Source: CAVPHV01 sp963821095
Lineage (GTDB): Bacteria; Actinomycetota; Acidimicrobiia; Spongiisociales; UBA5794
DNA length: 64,000 bases
Direction of reading: 5' to 3'
Assembly: GCA_963821095.1 (NCBI GenBank)
Contig: CAWGCJ010000007.1
Coordinates: 372,001-436,000, forward strand
Part shown: positions 44,709 to 54,549 of the stretch, in pieces
Numbering within the stretch: position 1 is the first letter of the stretch
How the letters are laid out: the number at the start of each line of letters is the position of its first letter
Made by a program: the position numbers and the translations under genes
Notes under the pieces: model-generated
What the model saw: the letters and a program-made list of their open reading frames with translations, nothing else
What the model was told of the DNA's origin: nothing
Database searches by the model: none

Positions 44709-46314
44709 TCACATCCGGAAGATGCCCCACTCGTTGGTGCCGGCGACGACGTTGGAGTGGACCGCCGACAGGGTCATGCCGAGCACGGTGCGGGTGTCGC
44801 GGGGGTCGATGATCCCGTCGTCGCGGTTGTTGGCGGTCATGAACACCGCCTCCTCCTCGCGATGGATCTGGGTCTCGATCATCTGGCGCACCATGGCGTC
44901 GTGGTCCTCGTCGAAGTCCTCGCCGCGGGCTTCGGCGGCGGCGCGGTTCACGATCGACATCACCCCGGCCAGCTGCTCGCCACCCATGACCGACACCTTG
45001 GCCGACGGCCACATGAACAGGAACCGCGGGTTGTAGGCCTGGCCCGACATGCCGTAGTTGCCGGCGCCGTACGAGGCCCCGGCGATGATCGAGATGTGGG
45101 GCACGGTGGAGTTGGCGACCACGTTGATCATCTTCGCCCCGTCCTTGATGATGCCGCCCTGCTCGTACTTGGCGCCCACCATGTAGCCGGTCACGTTGTG
45201 GAGGAAGATGATCGGCAAGTCGTAGACGTTGCAGAGCTGGATGAACTCGGTCGCCTTGTTGGCCTCGTCCGAGAACAGCACGCCCTGCTGGTTGGCGATG
45301 ATGCCGCAGGCGTAGCCGTGGACCGAGCCCCAGCCGGTGATCACGCGACGTGCCGTACTCCCGCTTGTACTCGTCGAAGCGGGACCCGTCGAGCACTCGG
45401 GCCAGGACCTCGCGCATGTCCATCGGCTTCTTCAGGTCGGGCGGAACCAGGCCCAGGATCTCGTCGGGGTCGTAGAGAGGATCATCGGCGGGTTCGGTCG
45501 GCCCGTAGCCGAGCTTGCGCCAGTTGAGGTGGCGGACGATCTGGCGGCCGATGCGGATTGCGTCGTGTTCGTCGAGCGCCAGGTAGTCGGAGAGCCCCGA
45601 GGTTCGGCTGTGCATCTCGGCGCCGCCGAGTTCCTCGTCGGTCGACTCTTCGCCCGTCGCCATCTTCACCAGCGGCGGTCCGCCGAGGAAGACCTTGGCC
45701 CGGTCCTTCACCATCACGGCGTAGTCGGCCATCCCGGGCACGTAGGCGCCGCCGGCGGTCGAATTGCCGAACACGAGGGCGATCGTTGGGATCCGAGCCT
45801 TCGACAGTTGCGTCATGTTGCGGAACCACTTGCCGCCCGGCACGAACACCTTGTGCTGGTTGGGGAGGTCGGCGCCACCGGACTCGACGAGGTTGATCAG
45901 GGGGAGCCGATTCTCCATCGCCAGGTCCTGGGACCGCAGCGACTTGCCCAGGGTGTAGGGGTTCGACGATCCGCCGCGCACCGTCGGGTCGTGACCCGAG
46001 ATGACACATTCGACCCCCGAGACTACGCCGATGCCGTGGACGCTCGACGCCCCGGTGTGGAATTCGGTTCCGGCGGCCGACAGCATCGACAATTCGAGGA
46101 ACGGCGAGTCGCGGTCGAGCAACAACTCCAGGCGTTCCCGCACCAGCAGCTTGCCCCGCTTGCGGTGCCGCTCGACGTACTTGTCCCCTCCGCCGTCGAG
46201 CGCCTGCTGTTGGAGGGCATCGATGGCCGCGATCTTGGCCAGCAGCGCATCCCGGTTGGCGCGGAACTCCTCCGAGTTCGGATCAACCTTGGAGCGAAGC
46301 GGCGGCATGACCAT
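44709..46314 (-). CDS. Acyl-CoA carboxylase carboxyltransferase (beta) subunit, apparent insertion
   Basis: About 534 residues. N-terminal part: VDPNSEEFRANRDALLAKI, RHRKRGKLLVRERLELLLD, FGNSTAGGAYVPGM, KVFLGGPPLVKMATGEE. An extra base near 45345-45348 separates it from the C-terminal part (ITGWGSVHGYACGIIANQQG to GIFRM). The sequence looks closest to the AccD2/geranyl-CoA-carboxylase-like group of actinobacteria rather than AccD5 or AccD6 (judgement by eye). It transfers the carboxyl group from biotin to an acyl-CoA. Start ATG 46314; an ATG two codons later is equally possible. Confidence 0.87.
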
Positions 46315-46366
46315 GAGGTTAGTGGGACCTGCCTGGCGGTATCCGACGGTTCGACGGTCGACCGTT

Positions 46367-47691
46367 TCAGCCGACTGCAGCGAAGACTCGCCACTCGCCG
46401 GGTACACCGCTCAGTTCATGGGTGCCACGATCGACGAACTCGAGCCCTGAGCCGGCAACGAGGTCTCGGACGGTTCCCGAGACGAGCACTTCACCGGGGG
46501 CAGCCAGCTTGGCGACCCGGGCGCCGATGTGGACGCCAATCCCGGCAACATCGTCTCCGACCCGTTCCACCTCGCCGGTATGAACTCCGGTTCTCACCTG
46601 GAGGCCGAGCTGCTCGACCTGGTGCGTGATTGCTTTGGCGCAGCGGATGGCGCGTGCCGGGCCGTCGAAGGTTGCCAGGAACCCGTCGCCCGACGTGTTG
46701 ACCTCGACCCCTCGAAACCGAGCCAGTTCATTGCGCACGGCGGCGTTGTGGGCACCGAGCAAGGATCGCCAGCGGCCGTCCCCGATACGGACGGCTTCAT
46801 TGGTGGAGCCGACGATGTCGGTGAACAGCACCGTAGCGAGGACCCGATCGGGGGTGAGCGGGACGCGGTGGCCGGTGATGAACTCGCGGATCTCGCTGAT
46901 GGCGCGATCAGGCTCGAACCAAGGGAGGTGGTCCGCGCCGGGCAGCTCGACCAGGCGTGCGGACGGGATGTGGCGAGCCAGATACCGGCCGTTCTCGACG
47001 TGGCAGATGCGGTCACCCTCCGCGTGGATGACCAACGTCGGGACTTGGATCGAAGGCAGGATGTCACGCACGTCGATCTCGAACGCCATCCGAAAGAAGG
47101 CCTCGGCGCTGCTGGGAGTGTTGGCGTTGCGCTGGAGCCGTGCCGACCAGTCTTCCAGCCACGGTGTCGCCTCCTGGCTGGGTGCAAAGAACTCAAGGAA
47201 CTGCCGAACTTACCCCACCGATCGGGCATCCTCACCATCGAGGCTTCAAATTCCTCGTCGGTCGCTTCGCCCCACGGCCACTCTTCGTCGCGGCGTTCCC
47301 GAACCTCGGCACCCATGAGGATCAGCGAGTTCGTTCGCTCGGGGTGGGCAGCCGCAAAGAGCATGGCAAGGGGGCCGCCCTCCGATGCACCGACGAGAGT
47401 GGCCGACTCGCTGCCGGCTGCGTCCATCACCGCCCGGATGTCATCCATACGAACCTCGAGGGAGGTGGCGCCGGGCACTCGATCCGACATGCCCATTCCT
47501 CGTTTGTCGAAGAGGATCACCCTGGCGAATTCACCAAGCAGCTCACAGAATCGGCGATACGCCGGCAGCTCCCATTCGACCTCGAGATGCGACCACGCCC
47601 CCTGGACGTAGACGATATCAACCGGCCCGTCGCCCACAACGTGATACGCCACATGGACGTCGTCACTGCTGGCAAACTGGATGTCGAGCAC
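46367..47691 (-). CDS. Alpha/beta hydrolase fused to class III nucleotide cyclase, apparent frameshift
   Basis: About 441 residues. The N-terminal alpha/beta hydrolase has the nucleophile elbow GASEGGP, LFDKRGMGMSD and a late HLP histidine. The C-terminal cyclase domain has FTDIVGST (metal aspartate) and NTSGDGFLATF with the second aspartate, then GVHTGEVERVGDDVAG. A missing base near 47207 splits the two open frames inside the hydrolase (WGK to QFLEFFAPSQ). Fusions of this type are frequent in actinobacteria; the hydrolase may act as ligand sensor. GTG start 7 nt after TAGGGT, leaderless. Product could be cAMP or cGMP. Confidence 0.85.
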
Positions 47692-47754
47692 GCTCGCAAC
47701 CCTAGTTAGGGGTCGATGGGCGAGATGGGGCCGGCAGTCAGCCGAGCCGTCTGG

Positions 47755-48792
47755 CTACTCCGCCGACGCGGGGAAGACCACGACTTCGTCGACACCGACC
47801 TCGACCCGGTCACCCGAGGTGAAGATGGGGCTGGCGCCGATGCGGGACTGGAGGCGGCGGCCGTCGTCGAACTCCAGGACGAGGAGTTGGTCGTGGCCGT
47901 AGAACTCTTGCTCGACGATCCTGGCGGGGCCGTCGGCCGCGGCGATGGGGTGGATCCACTCGGGGCGGATCATGACCCGAACGTCGCCCCGCAGGTTCGA
48001 AACCTGGGGGAAGGTCCCCAATTCGGTTTCCACCGAGGCGACGCCGGCAACGCCTGCGATGAACTCGCTCTCGCCGATGAACCCGGCCACCCACGGATCT
48101 GCGGGGCGGCGGTAGAGCTGGTGGGGCGACCCGACCTGAAGGATCCGGCCCGAGCGCATCACGGCGACCACGTCGGCGATCGCAAGTGCCTCCTCCTGAT
48201 CGTGCGTGACGAACACGGCGGTGGCTCCCGCCTCCTTGAGAATGCGGCGGACGTCGCGGCGCATCCGGTCGCGCAGCGTCGCATCGAGATTGGAGAACGG
48301 CTCGTCTAAGAGCACCACCTCGGGCCGCGGGGCCAAAGCCCGGGCGAGGGCCACCCGCTGCTGCTCGCCGCCGGAGAGCTCATGCGGCATGCGGTCGCCG
48401 AGATCGCTCAGCCCAACGAGGTCGAGGACCTCGACAACCCGGGACGCGGTGTCACGGTCGACAAGGCCGTACCCGACGTTGCGGGCGACGGTCATGTGGG
48501 GGAACAGGGCGTAGTCCTGGAACACCATGCCAACCCGGCGGCGCTCCGGCGGAAGGTTGACGGTCTCTGAGACGACGGTGGTCGCTCCGATGGTGACCGA
48601 GCCGGAGTCGGGGTCTTCGAAGCCGGCGATGACCCGCAGCGCCGAGGTCTTCCCGCACCCCGACGGGCCCAACAGGCTGAGGATCTGGCCGCGGGTGATC
48701 TCCAGCTCGAACTCGTCGAGCGCCAACGTGTCGTTGTAGCGCTTGACGAGGCGGTGGCAGTGGATGGCGGATGTGGCGGGTGGGGTGGTCAT
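47755..48792 (-). CDS. fbpC: ABC transporter ATP-binding protein, ferric iron type
   Basis: 345 residues. Walker A GPSGCGKT, Q-loop FQDYALFPHM, signature LSGGEQQR, Walker B VVLLDEP, H-loop FVTHDQ, and a C-terminal TOBE-like domain (VMIRPEW, LLVLEFDDGR) typical of the FbpC/PotA/CysA group. Start ATG 48792 overlaps the permease stop (ATGA); the open frame further upstream belongs to another frame of the permease. Last gene of a substrate-binding protein/permease/ATPase operon. Confidence 0.92.
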   Translation of the reverse strand: MTTPPATSAIHCHRLVKRYNDTLALDEFELEITRGQILSLLGPSGCGKTSALRVIAGFEDPDSGSVTIGATTVVSETVNLPPERRRVGMVFQDYALFPHMTVARNVGYGLVDRDTASRVVEVLDLVGLSDLGDRMPHELSGGEQQRVALARALAPRPEVVLLDEPFSNLDATLRDRMRRDVRRILKEAGATAVFVTHDQEEALAIADVVAVMRSGRILQVGSPHQLYRRPADPWVAGFIGESEFIAGVAGVASVETELGTFPQVSNLRGDVRVMIRPEWIHPIAAADGPARIVEQEFYGHDQLLVLEFDDGRRLQSRIGASPIFTSGDRVEVGVDEVVVFPASAE

Positions 48793-50423
48793 GGGCTTGG
48801 GTCCCGAAGGCGGCTCAGGATCAGGTAGGTGGGTATCGCCGACACGACAACCAGCAGCAGAGCGGGGGCGGCGGCACGGGCATAGAACAGCTCGTTGGCC
48901 GTAGACCATATCCGCACGGCGAGCGTATCAAAACCGGTGGGCCGCAATAGCAGCGTCGCCGGCAGTTCCTTCATGGTGGTGAGGAACACCAGAGCACCCC
49001 CGGCGAGCAACCCCCGCCAGATGAGTGGCACGGTGATCTCGCGCAGTGTCCGCATCGGGCCGCGACCCAAAGCCCGGGCGGCGTCCTCGAGATGAGGGTT
49101 CACCTGGAGCAGGGCGGCACCGCCGGAACCCGTCGCCTGGGCGAGAAAGAGGATGGCGTAGACGATCACGAGCACGAGGAAGCTCTGATAGAGCGGTCCC
49201 AAGTACTGCGCACCGAACAGCACGACGGCGAGCGCCACCGTGATGTGGGGAAGCGAGAAGACGACGTACACCGAGCGGTCCAGTGCCACCGAGGGACGGC
49301 TGCGGTAGCGCACGGTCAGTACGACCACGGGGATGGCAGCTGCGATTGCGATCAGCGCCGCCGCGGTTGATCCGCTGAGTGATCCGAGCACCGCTCCCCA
49401 GCGCATGTCGATGACGTCGCCGCGCGCCACCCCACGCAGCCACCAGATCAACAGTGTCGTCATAGGCAGCACCAGGCCGATGGCCACGACGCTTCCCAGG
49501 AAGGCGTAGGCCCCGAGTCGTGCCCGCTTGCTCACCTGGATGCGGCGCATCGGCTTGGTCGGTCGTCGGGAGAAGTAGGCGGCTCGGCCCCGGGACTTCT
49601 GTTCGGCCCAGAGCACGATGAGGGCGATCACGACGAGCACCACCGACAACACCGCCGCCGGGGTGCGGTCCAGCCGGCCCTGGTACTGGGCGTAGATGAC
49701 TCGGGTGAAGCTGTCGAAGCGCATCAGTGAGACGGCACCGAAGTCCGAAAGGGTGTAGAGGGCGACCAGCAGGGACCCGGCCGCGATCGACGGACGTAGC
49801 TGGGGGAGGACGACGGTGCGGAACGCCCGCCAACTCGATGCCCCCAGGCCCCGTGCCGCCTCCTCGTAGGCCGGGTCGACCCGTCGCAGCGCGGTGCGGG
49901 TGATCAGGAAGACGTAGGGGTAGGTCGATAGCGTCAGCGCCATCCAGGCGCCCCAGAATCCCGAGATGGCCGGCAGTCCGAATCCGGTCAATTCGGCGAA
50001 CAGGCCGCGGCCTCCGAAGAACGAGATCAGGGTCAGAGCGATCACATACGACGGAATGACGAGGGGAAGCATTACGAGGACGGTCCATACCCGCCGCCCC
50101 CACAGTTCGATCCTGAAGGTGATCCAGGCCGCAGAAACGCCGATCAGGGCAGCCGCCGCCGTGACCGCGGCCGTGAAGAGGAGCGAGCGGATGACGAGTT
50201 CGAGGGTACGGGTGCTGAACAGGACGTTCCACGCCGTCGAACTTGACGCGATGACATCGGCCACCAGAAAGGCCATTGGGATCGCAACCGGAACCAGGAC
50301 CAGCCATGCCGCCAGCCACAGCCACCACGGAGCGCGCCTGCCGCGACGAGCCCGGGGTGGCGGCCGGTCCCGGTAGTCGATTGCGCGGTCGGGACCGGGC
50401 CCCTCCTCGAGGACGACGGTCAC
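48789..50423 (-). CDS. fbpB: ABC transporter permease, two fused domains, ferric iron type
   Basis: 544 residues with about twelve helices in two six-helix halves, each with an EAA-like loop (YEEAARGLGASSWRAFRTVVLPQLRP and LEDAARALGRGPMRTLREITVPLIW). This double permease layout is that of FbpB/SfuB iron(III) importers. GTG start overlapping the stop of the binding-protein gene. Thiamine importers (ThiP) share the layout, but the binding protein favours iron. Confidence 0.9.
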   Translation of the reverse strand: MTVVLEEGPGPDRAIDYRDRPPPRARRGRRAPWWLWLAAWLVLVPVAIPMAFLVADVIASSSTAWNVLFSTRTLELVIRSLLFTAAVTAAAALIGVSAAWITFRIELWGRRVWTVLVMLPLVIPSYVIALTLISFFGGRGLFAELTGFGLPAISGFWGAWMALTLSTYPYVFLITRTALRRVDPAYEEAARGLGASSWRAFRTVVLPQLRPSIAAGSLLVALYTLSDFGAVSLMRFDSFTRVIYAQYQGRLDRTPAAVLSVVLVVIALIVLWAEQKSRGRAAYFSRRPTKPMRRIQVSKRARLGAYAFLGSVVAIGLVLPMTTLLIWWLRGVARGDVIDMRWGAVLGSLSGSTAAALIAIAAAIPVVVLTVRYRSRPSVALDRSVYVVFSLPHITVALAVVLFGAQYLGPLYQSFLVLVIVYAILFLAQATGSGGAALLQVNPHLEDAARALGRGPMRTLREITVPLIWRGLLAGGALVFLTTMKELPATLLLRPTGFDTLAVRIWSTANELFYARAAAPALLLVVVSAIPTYLILSRLRDPSP

Positions 50424-51412
50424 AGCAGGCCGGCCTCCGCAACCAGATCGGTAGCCCGATCGAGGACGGTGGCGAGCAGGGAGAGGTCGATGTCCGGCGG
50501 GTTGAGCGAGCCGAGCGCGGGGAGATCGGGATGCGCCTCGACCCCGGCAACCAACGGATACTCGAATGTCTCGTCGGCGAAATAGCGCTGGGCGTCGTCG
50601 GAGAGCAGAAAGGCCACGAACGCGGTCGCGCCGTCGGTGGATTCCAGTACCCCAACGCCGGCAGGCATGACGAGGGAGCCGGCGCCGCCGCCGGGGAGGA
50701 AGTAGTTGGCGGCGACGACTGAGTCGGCGCCTTCTTCGGCGATTCGCCGGAATAGGTAGTAGTGATTGACCAGGCCGGCCTCAACCTCGCCGTCGTCAAC
50801 TGCGGAGACGATGACCGAGTTGCCCGAGTAGGTGGGCGACTCGTTGGCCTTCATCGCTTCGAGCCAGTCGAGAGTGGCATTTTCACCGTCGAGCAGGATC
50901 TTGGCGGCGACGAAGGCCAGAAATGACCCGTTGGTGGGAGCAATGGCAACCTGTCCCTGCCACTGCGGCTCGACGAAGCCGTCCTCGGTGGGAGGAAGGT
51001 CGTCGGGGTCGACCTTGGTCGTGTCATACACCACCGAACGAGCCCGTCCCGAGACGCCGGTCCACAGGCCGTTGGGGTCGCGCAGCTCGGCGGGGACAAC
51101 GGCGATCGTTTCGGCGTCGAGCGGCACAAAGAGGTCGGCGAGGGCAACGGCGCCAAGCGAGGCAGGTTCTTGGGCGAAGAACACGTCGGCGGGGGAGTTG
51201 TCGCCCTCGGCGAGGATCTGGGCGGCGAGCTCGGCGCTGTCGCCGTATCGCACCTCGACGGAACGGCCGGTTGCCTCCTCGAATTGTTCGATCAGGGGGG
51301 CGACCAGCGCTTCGCTGCGGCCTGAGTAGATGGTCAGGGTGTCATCGGAGCCGCCGCAGGCGGTCGCCGCCACGGCGAGCGCGATCAGCAGGACGGGGAA
51401 TTGGATACGCAT
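50420..51412 (-). CDS. fbpA: Iron(III)-type substrate-binding lipoprotein
   Basis: 330 residues. Lipoprotein signal (VLLIALAVAATAC, lipidated cysteine 19) then LTIYSGRSEALVAPLIEQFEEATG, the typical FbpA/AfuA N-terminus. NHYYLFRRIAEEG contains the adjacent tyrosines that bind Fe3+ in this family, and GGGAGSLVMPAGVGVL follows. GGAG ribosome-binding site 7 nt before the ATG. The system probably brings ferric iron across the membrane; no DtxR/IdeR-type box is visible upstream. Confidence 0.92.
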   Translation of the reverse strand: MRIQFPVLLIALAVAATACGGSDDTLTIYSGRSEALVAPLIEQFEEATGRSVEVRYGDSAELAAQILAEGDNSPADVFFAQEPASLGAVALADLFVPLDAETIAVVPAELRDPNGLWTGVSGRARSVVYDTTKVDPDDLPPTEDGFVEPQWQGQVAIAPTNGSFLAFVAAKILLDGENATLDWLEAMKANESPTYSGNSVIVSAVDDGEVEAGLVNHYYLFRRIAEEGADSVVAANYFLPGGGAGSLVMPAGVGVLESTDGATAFVAFLLSDDAQRYFADETFEYPLVAGVEAHPDLPALGSLNPPDIDLSLLATVLDRATDLVAEAGLL

Positions 51413-51447
51413 CACATCTCCAACAGGTGTGAGTCGCCAGGCTATTC

Positions 51448-51465
51448 GCACTACCGCCGTAGTGC
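51448..51465. promoter_or_regulatory. Palindrome upstream of the iron importer operon
   Basis: GCACTACCGCCGTAGTGC: 7-bp arms around CGCC, with TT and AA continuing the symmetry one base further out. It lies 36 bp before the fbpA ATG and 48 bp after the upstream gene's stop. It may be an operator or a terminator hairpin of the upstream gene; no T run follows. Confidence 0.45.
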
Positions 51466-51512
51466 AAAGAGTCGTGGCGCAGGAGGCGAAAGAGGAAGCA
51501 AAGAGGAGGTGG

Positions 51513-52688
51513 CTAGGTGGAGTCGGCCACGTCTGCGTTGTTGGTCTTGCGGAGACCGTGGCGCCAGGTGATCCAGGCGCCCAGACCGAGGGGAATGGGC
51601 ACCAGGAACGTGGCACCGCGGAAGATGAGCACGCCGGCAACGATCTCGGCCGTGGTCGTCGGGTCGGCGCCGATCGCCAGGATGGCCGAGAACCCGAGTT
51701 CGGCCACGCCGGCGCCGCCCGGCGTGATCGGGACGGCAATCAGCAGCCGGACAAACGCGAAGGCGAGCAGCACTCGGTAGAAACTCACGTCGGCACCCGA
51801 GACGCCCACGAACCGCAGCGACGCCCACAGCAGGAAAAACGTGGCGATGTGCCCGGCGAGGATCGATAGGCCAACCCACCAGCCCCGACTCTTGAGGAGA
51901 GCAACGGTGTTGTGGCGGAAATCGAGGAAGACCTCGATCCAGTCGCGGTGGACGAAGGTCCAGTTCTCCGGCAGGCGCTTACAGATCCGATTGGCCAACC
52001 TTCCGACACCGGTGGCAGCCGCGTCCGAACGCAGGATGAGCCAGAAGATGACGGCCAGGGCGATCATGACGACAACAGCGGCGGCGACCGCAATCTGAAG
52101 CCGCGTGTCGAGATCGCCACGGATGACAGCAAGCGAGGCGACCGCAGTCGGCAGGGCGAGTCGCAGAAAGAGATCCCAGAACCCGTAGACCAGCAAACCG
52201 GCGGCCACGGCGTCGCCCTTGACCTTCCACGAGTTCAGCATCGCGATCTGGATGCCGAAGGCAAAGGCGCCGCCGGCCGGGACGGTGTTGGCCACGGCCG
52301 TCGATGTCAGGTGGATTTCGGCGGCGTTGCGAAACTTGATGGTCGGGAAGGCGCCCATGAAGGCCAGCCAGAAAGGAACCAGGGTCAGGATGGTGAGAGC
52401 GATCAAACCAAGTATCTGCCCGAACGTGAGGAACTTGATTGCCTCCCATGCATCGCTGTAGTCGGCGATCCTCGGCAGCAGGAACGCAAAGACGATGACA
52501 ACGACAACGAGCGAAACCAGGCCGAGGCCGATGCGCAGCCAGATACCGCGCGTCTTGCTGGCCTTGGTCTTGCCGGCTGAGGTGGTGCCCGGTTCTTGCT
52601 CAGACGCCGCGGTGGCCTCGGCGGAGGCGCTTGCCGTCGTGTCGGCTTGACCTAGTTCAGGCTCATCAGGTGGTTGGGTGGCGTCCAT
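51513..52688 (-). CDS. Lysylphosphatidylglycerol synthase/flippase-like membrane protein (UPF0104)
   Basis: 391 residues. A Thr/Ser/Ala/Glu-rich cytoplasmic N-terminus of about 45 residues, then eight or so helices with the family landmarks FRNAAEIHLTSTAVANTVPAGGAFAFG and VPITPGGAGVAELGF. This is the MprF/AglD flippase-like domain without a lysyltransferase domain, so transport or flipping of a lipid is more likely than lipid synthesis. Substrate unknown. Confidence 0.82.
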   Translation of the reverse strand: MDATQPPDEPELGQADTTASASAEATAASEQEPGTTSAGKTKASKTRGIWLRIGLGLVSLVVVVIVFAFLLPRIADYSDAWEAIKFLTFGQILGLIALTILTLVPFWLAFMGAFPTIKFRNAAEIHLTSTAVANTVPAGGAFAFGIQIAMLNSWKVKGDAVAAGLLVYGFWDLFLRLALPTAVASLAVIRGDLDTRLQIAVAAAVVVMIALAVIFWLILRSDAAATGVGRLANRICKRLPENWTFVHRDWIEVFLDFRHNTVALLKSRGWWVGLSILAGHIATFFLLWASLRFVGVSGADVSFYRVLLAFAFVRLLIAVPITPGGAGVAELGFSAILAIGADPTTTAEIVAGVLIFRGATFLVPIPLGLGAWITWRHGLRKTNNADVADST

Positions 52689-52744
52689 CGAGCACCACTA
52701 TCGCACTTCGGGAGCGCTGGGGACCAACGGTCTTCCATTTGCTC

Positions 52745-52996
52745 CTATTTGCCACGGCGAATCAAACGCCAGATCGCCAGCACGATGATGGCGCCGACGA
52801 TGGACCCGATCAGTCCGCTCATGCGGATGTCGAACCCGTCGCCTGCGATGAGGCTGGCGAGCAGGCCGCCGACGAATGAGCCGACCAGGCCGACGACGAG
52901 CGCTTCGGTCCAGTTGACCTTCTGACCGCGATTGACGACCAGTTCGGCGATCCATCCGGCTGCAATGCCGATAACGAGGATGGCCAGAATCAACAT
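52745..52996 (-). CDS. GlsB/YeaQ/YmgE family small membrane protein
   Basis: 83 residues with three glycine-rich helices (ILVIGIAAGWIAELVV, VGLVGSFVGGLLASLI, GLIGSIVGAIIVLAIW), the hallmark of this transglycosylase-associated (Tag) family. Often linked to stress responses. GTG at 53002 is an alternative start two codons upstream. Confidence 0.88.
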   Translation of the reverse strand: MLILAILVIGIAAGWIAELVVNRGQKVNWTEALVVGLVGSFVGGLLASLIAGDGFDIRMSGLIGSIVGAIIVLAIWRLIRRGK

Positions 52997-53211
52997 GTTC
53001 ACGCTCCACAGGGGGTTTGGGGCGGCGCAGTCTACGAGGCGCCGAGACGCTCGACCAGTTTGGGCTGCTGCACCGTGCCGTCGTGGCTGCTCAGCGGCTG
53101 CCGCGCCGCCAGCTCGCTCCGGCCGCCCTGGTCGACTGGAGTGGGGGCGGGCTCCGACCTCAGTGCACCGGGCAGGTCGATATGTCAACATTCTCCTAGG
53201 CTGACCGGCAC
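52997..53211. promoter_or_regulatory. Divergent intergenic region
   Basis: 215 bp between the GlsB-like gene and the acyltransferase gene. TAGGCT at 53197-53202 is 9 nt before the acyltransferase ATG and probably gives a leaderless or very short leader. Nothing else is recognisable. Confidence 0.4.
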
Positions 53212-54549
53212 ATGACGGCGCCACCACCGCCTCCGCAGAGCCGCAAGGACCGCTTCATTCGCACCCTCGCCTACCGACTGGTGTGGCTGCTCTATCGCGA
53301 CGTCGAGGTGTACTTCGCTCCCGGTCAGGTCACCGCGGGTGCCGAAGTGACGGTGTCGAATCACTTTGGCGGGTTTGCCGATCCACTCCTGCTGATGTCG
53401 GTGCTGCCACGGCGCCCCCGGATCATCGCACGCGACAAGATCTTCAAGATCCCCGTGGTCGGCTGGATCATGACGTGGCTCGGTGGTATTCCGGTACATC
53501 GCGCCGTCGACAAGGGCCGCTCCGGCAACGACCAGATGTTCAGTTCGTGCTACACGGCGCTGCGGGCCGGCAACGAAATCATGATCTTCCCCGAGGGGGT
53601 GACTCGAGACGACCCGTCAATTGCTCCGGTCAAGACCGGTGCGGCCCGTATTGCCATGGGCGCCCGCAGCGACGGCGTGGCGGGCATCAAGATCACGGCT
53701 GCCGGGATCCACTACGAGAACAAGGCGGCATTGCGCAGCCGGGTTTCCATCCACGTGGGTGCACCAATCGATCTCGACACCGAACTGGGGCAAATCGTGA
53801 CGCCCGGCGCGCCCGACGACACCTCGAACCACGATGCGGTGCGGGCGCTGACGGCCGATATCGAGCAGCAACTTCGCCGGGTTGCCCCCAACTTCGAAGA
53901 CTGGACTGAGGCCAGGGCGTTGACCTTTGGGTCCGAGGTGTTGCTGCGCACCACCCACGATGACCCTGGGGCGCCGGTCCCCATCTCGGAGCGAGACCGG
54001 GTTGCGGCCCTGCTCGGCAGGCGTCCCGCGGCGGCACGGGCCGAGGTCGTCGCTGCGGTGGGGGCCTACGAGTCCGACCTCGAGGCGGTCGGTCTTAGCG
54101 ACGAGGACCTCTACCAGAACTTCTCAACCGGACAGTTCGTGTGGCACATCGTCTGGAATCTGCTGGTTGCCCTGTTGCTGTTGCCGTTTGCGCTGATCGG
54201 TATTGCCGTCAACTGGATTCCGATGGTGCTGTTGTGGCTTCTCGGCAGGCTGCGAGTGGCTCCGGCGGTGAAGGCGACGATCCTCCCGATGGGAGCGATT
54301 CTGCTCTTCGGGATCACCTGGGGATTGACCGCCTGGGGTGCCGACCGGCTGTTCGGATTGGAAGGGGTGGGAGCAATCTTGCTGTTGATGCCGATCTACC
54401 TGTTTGCCGTCATCGTGCTCTCCGAGCGGTTGGCGCTGATCTGGCAGTCGTGGCGGACCTGGATCCGCAAAGGAAGGGCCGGCAACCTGAAGGAGCGCAT
54501 CCTGGCCGATCGCCGGCAGGTCGTCGATGCGGTTGCTGATGCGTTATAG
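53212..54549 (+). CDS. PlsC-domain glycerophosphate acyltransferase, membrane-fused
   Basis: 445 residues. The acyltransferase domain spans about 20-240: catalytic NHFGGFADP (histidine and aspartate), ARDKIFKIPVVGWIMTWLGGIPVHR, FPEGVT. Its H-to-D spacing is one residue longer than in short PlsC, as in GPAT-type proteins. The C-terminal part has four membrane helices (about 315-430). Probably adds an acyl chain to a glycerophospholipid precursor. Its stop overlaps the next gene. Confidence 0.85.
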   Translation: MTAPPPPPQSRKDRFIRTLAYRLVWLLYRDVEVYFAPGQVTAGAEVTVSNHFGGFADPLLLMSVLPRRPRIIARDKIFKIPVVGWIMTWLGGIPVHRAVDKGRSGNDQMFSSCYTALRAGNEIMIFPEGVTRDDPSIAPVKTGAARIAMGARSDGVAGIKITAAGIHYENKAALRSRVSIHVGAPIDLDTELGQIVTPGAPDDTSNHDAVRALTADIEQQLRRVAPNFEDWTEARALTFGSEVLLRTTHDDPGAPVPISERDRVAALLGRRPAAARAEVVAAVGAYESDLEAVGLSDEDLYQNFSTGQFVWHIVWNLLVALLLLPFALIGIAVNWIPMVLLWLLGRLRVAPAVKATILPMGAILLFGITWGLTAWGADRLFGLEGVGAILLLMPIYLFAVIVLSERLALIWQSWRTWIRKGRAGNLKERILADRRQVVDAVADAL

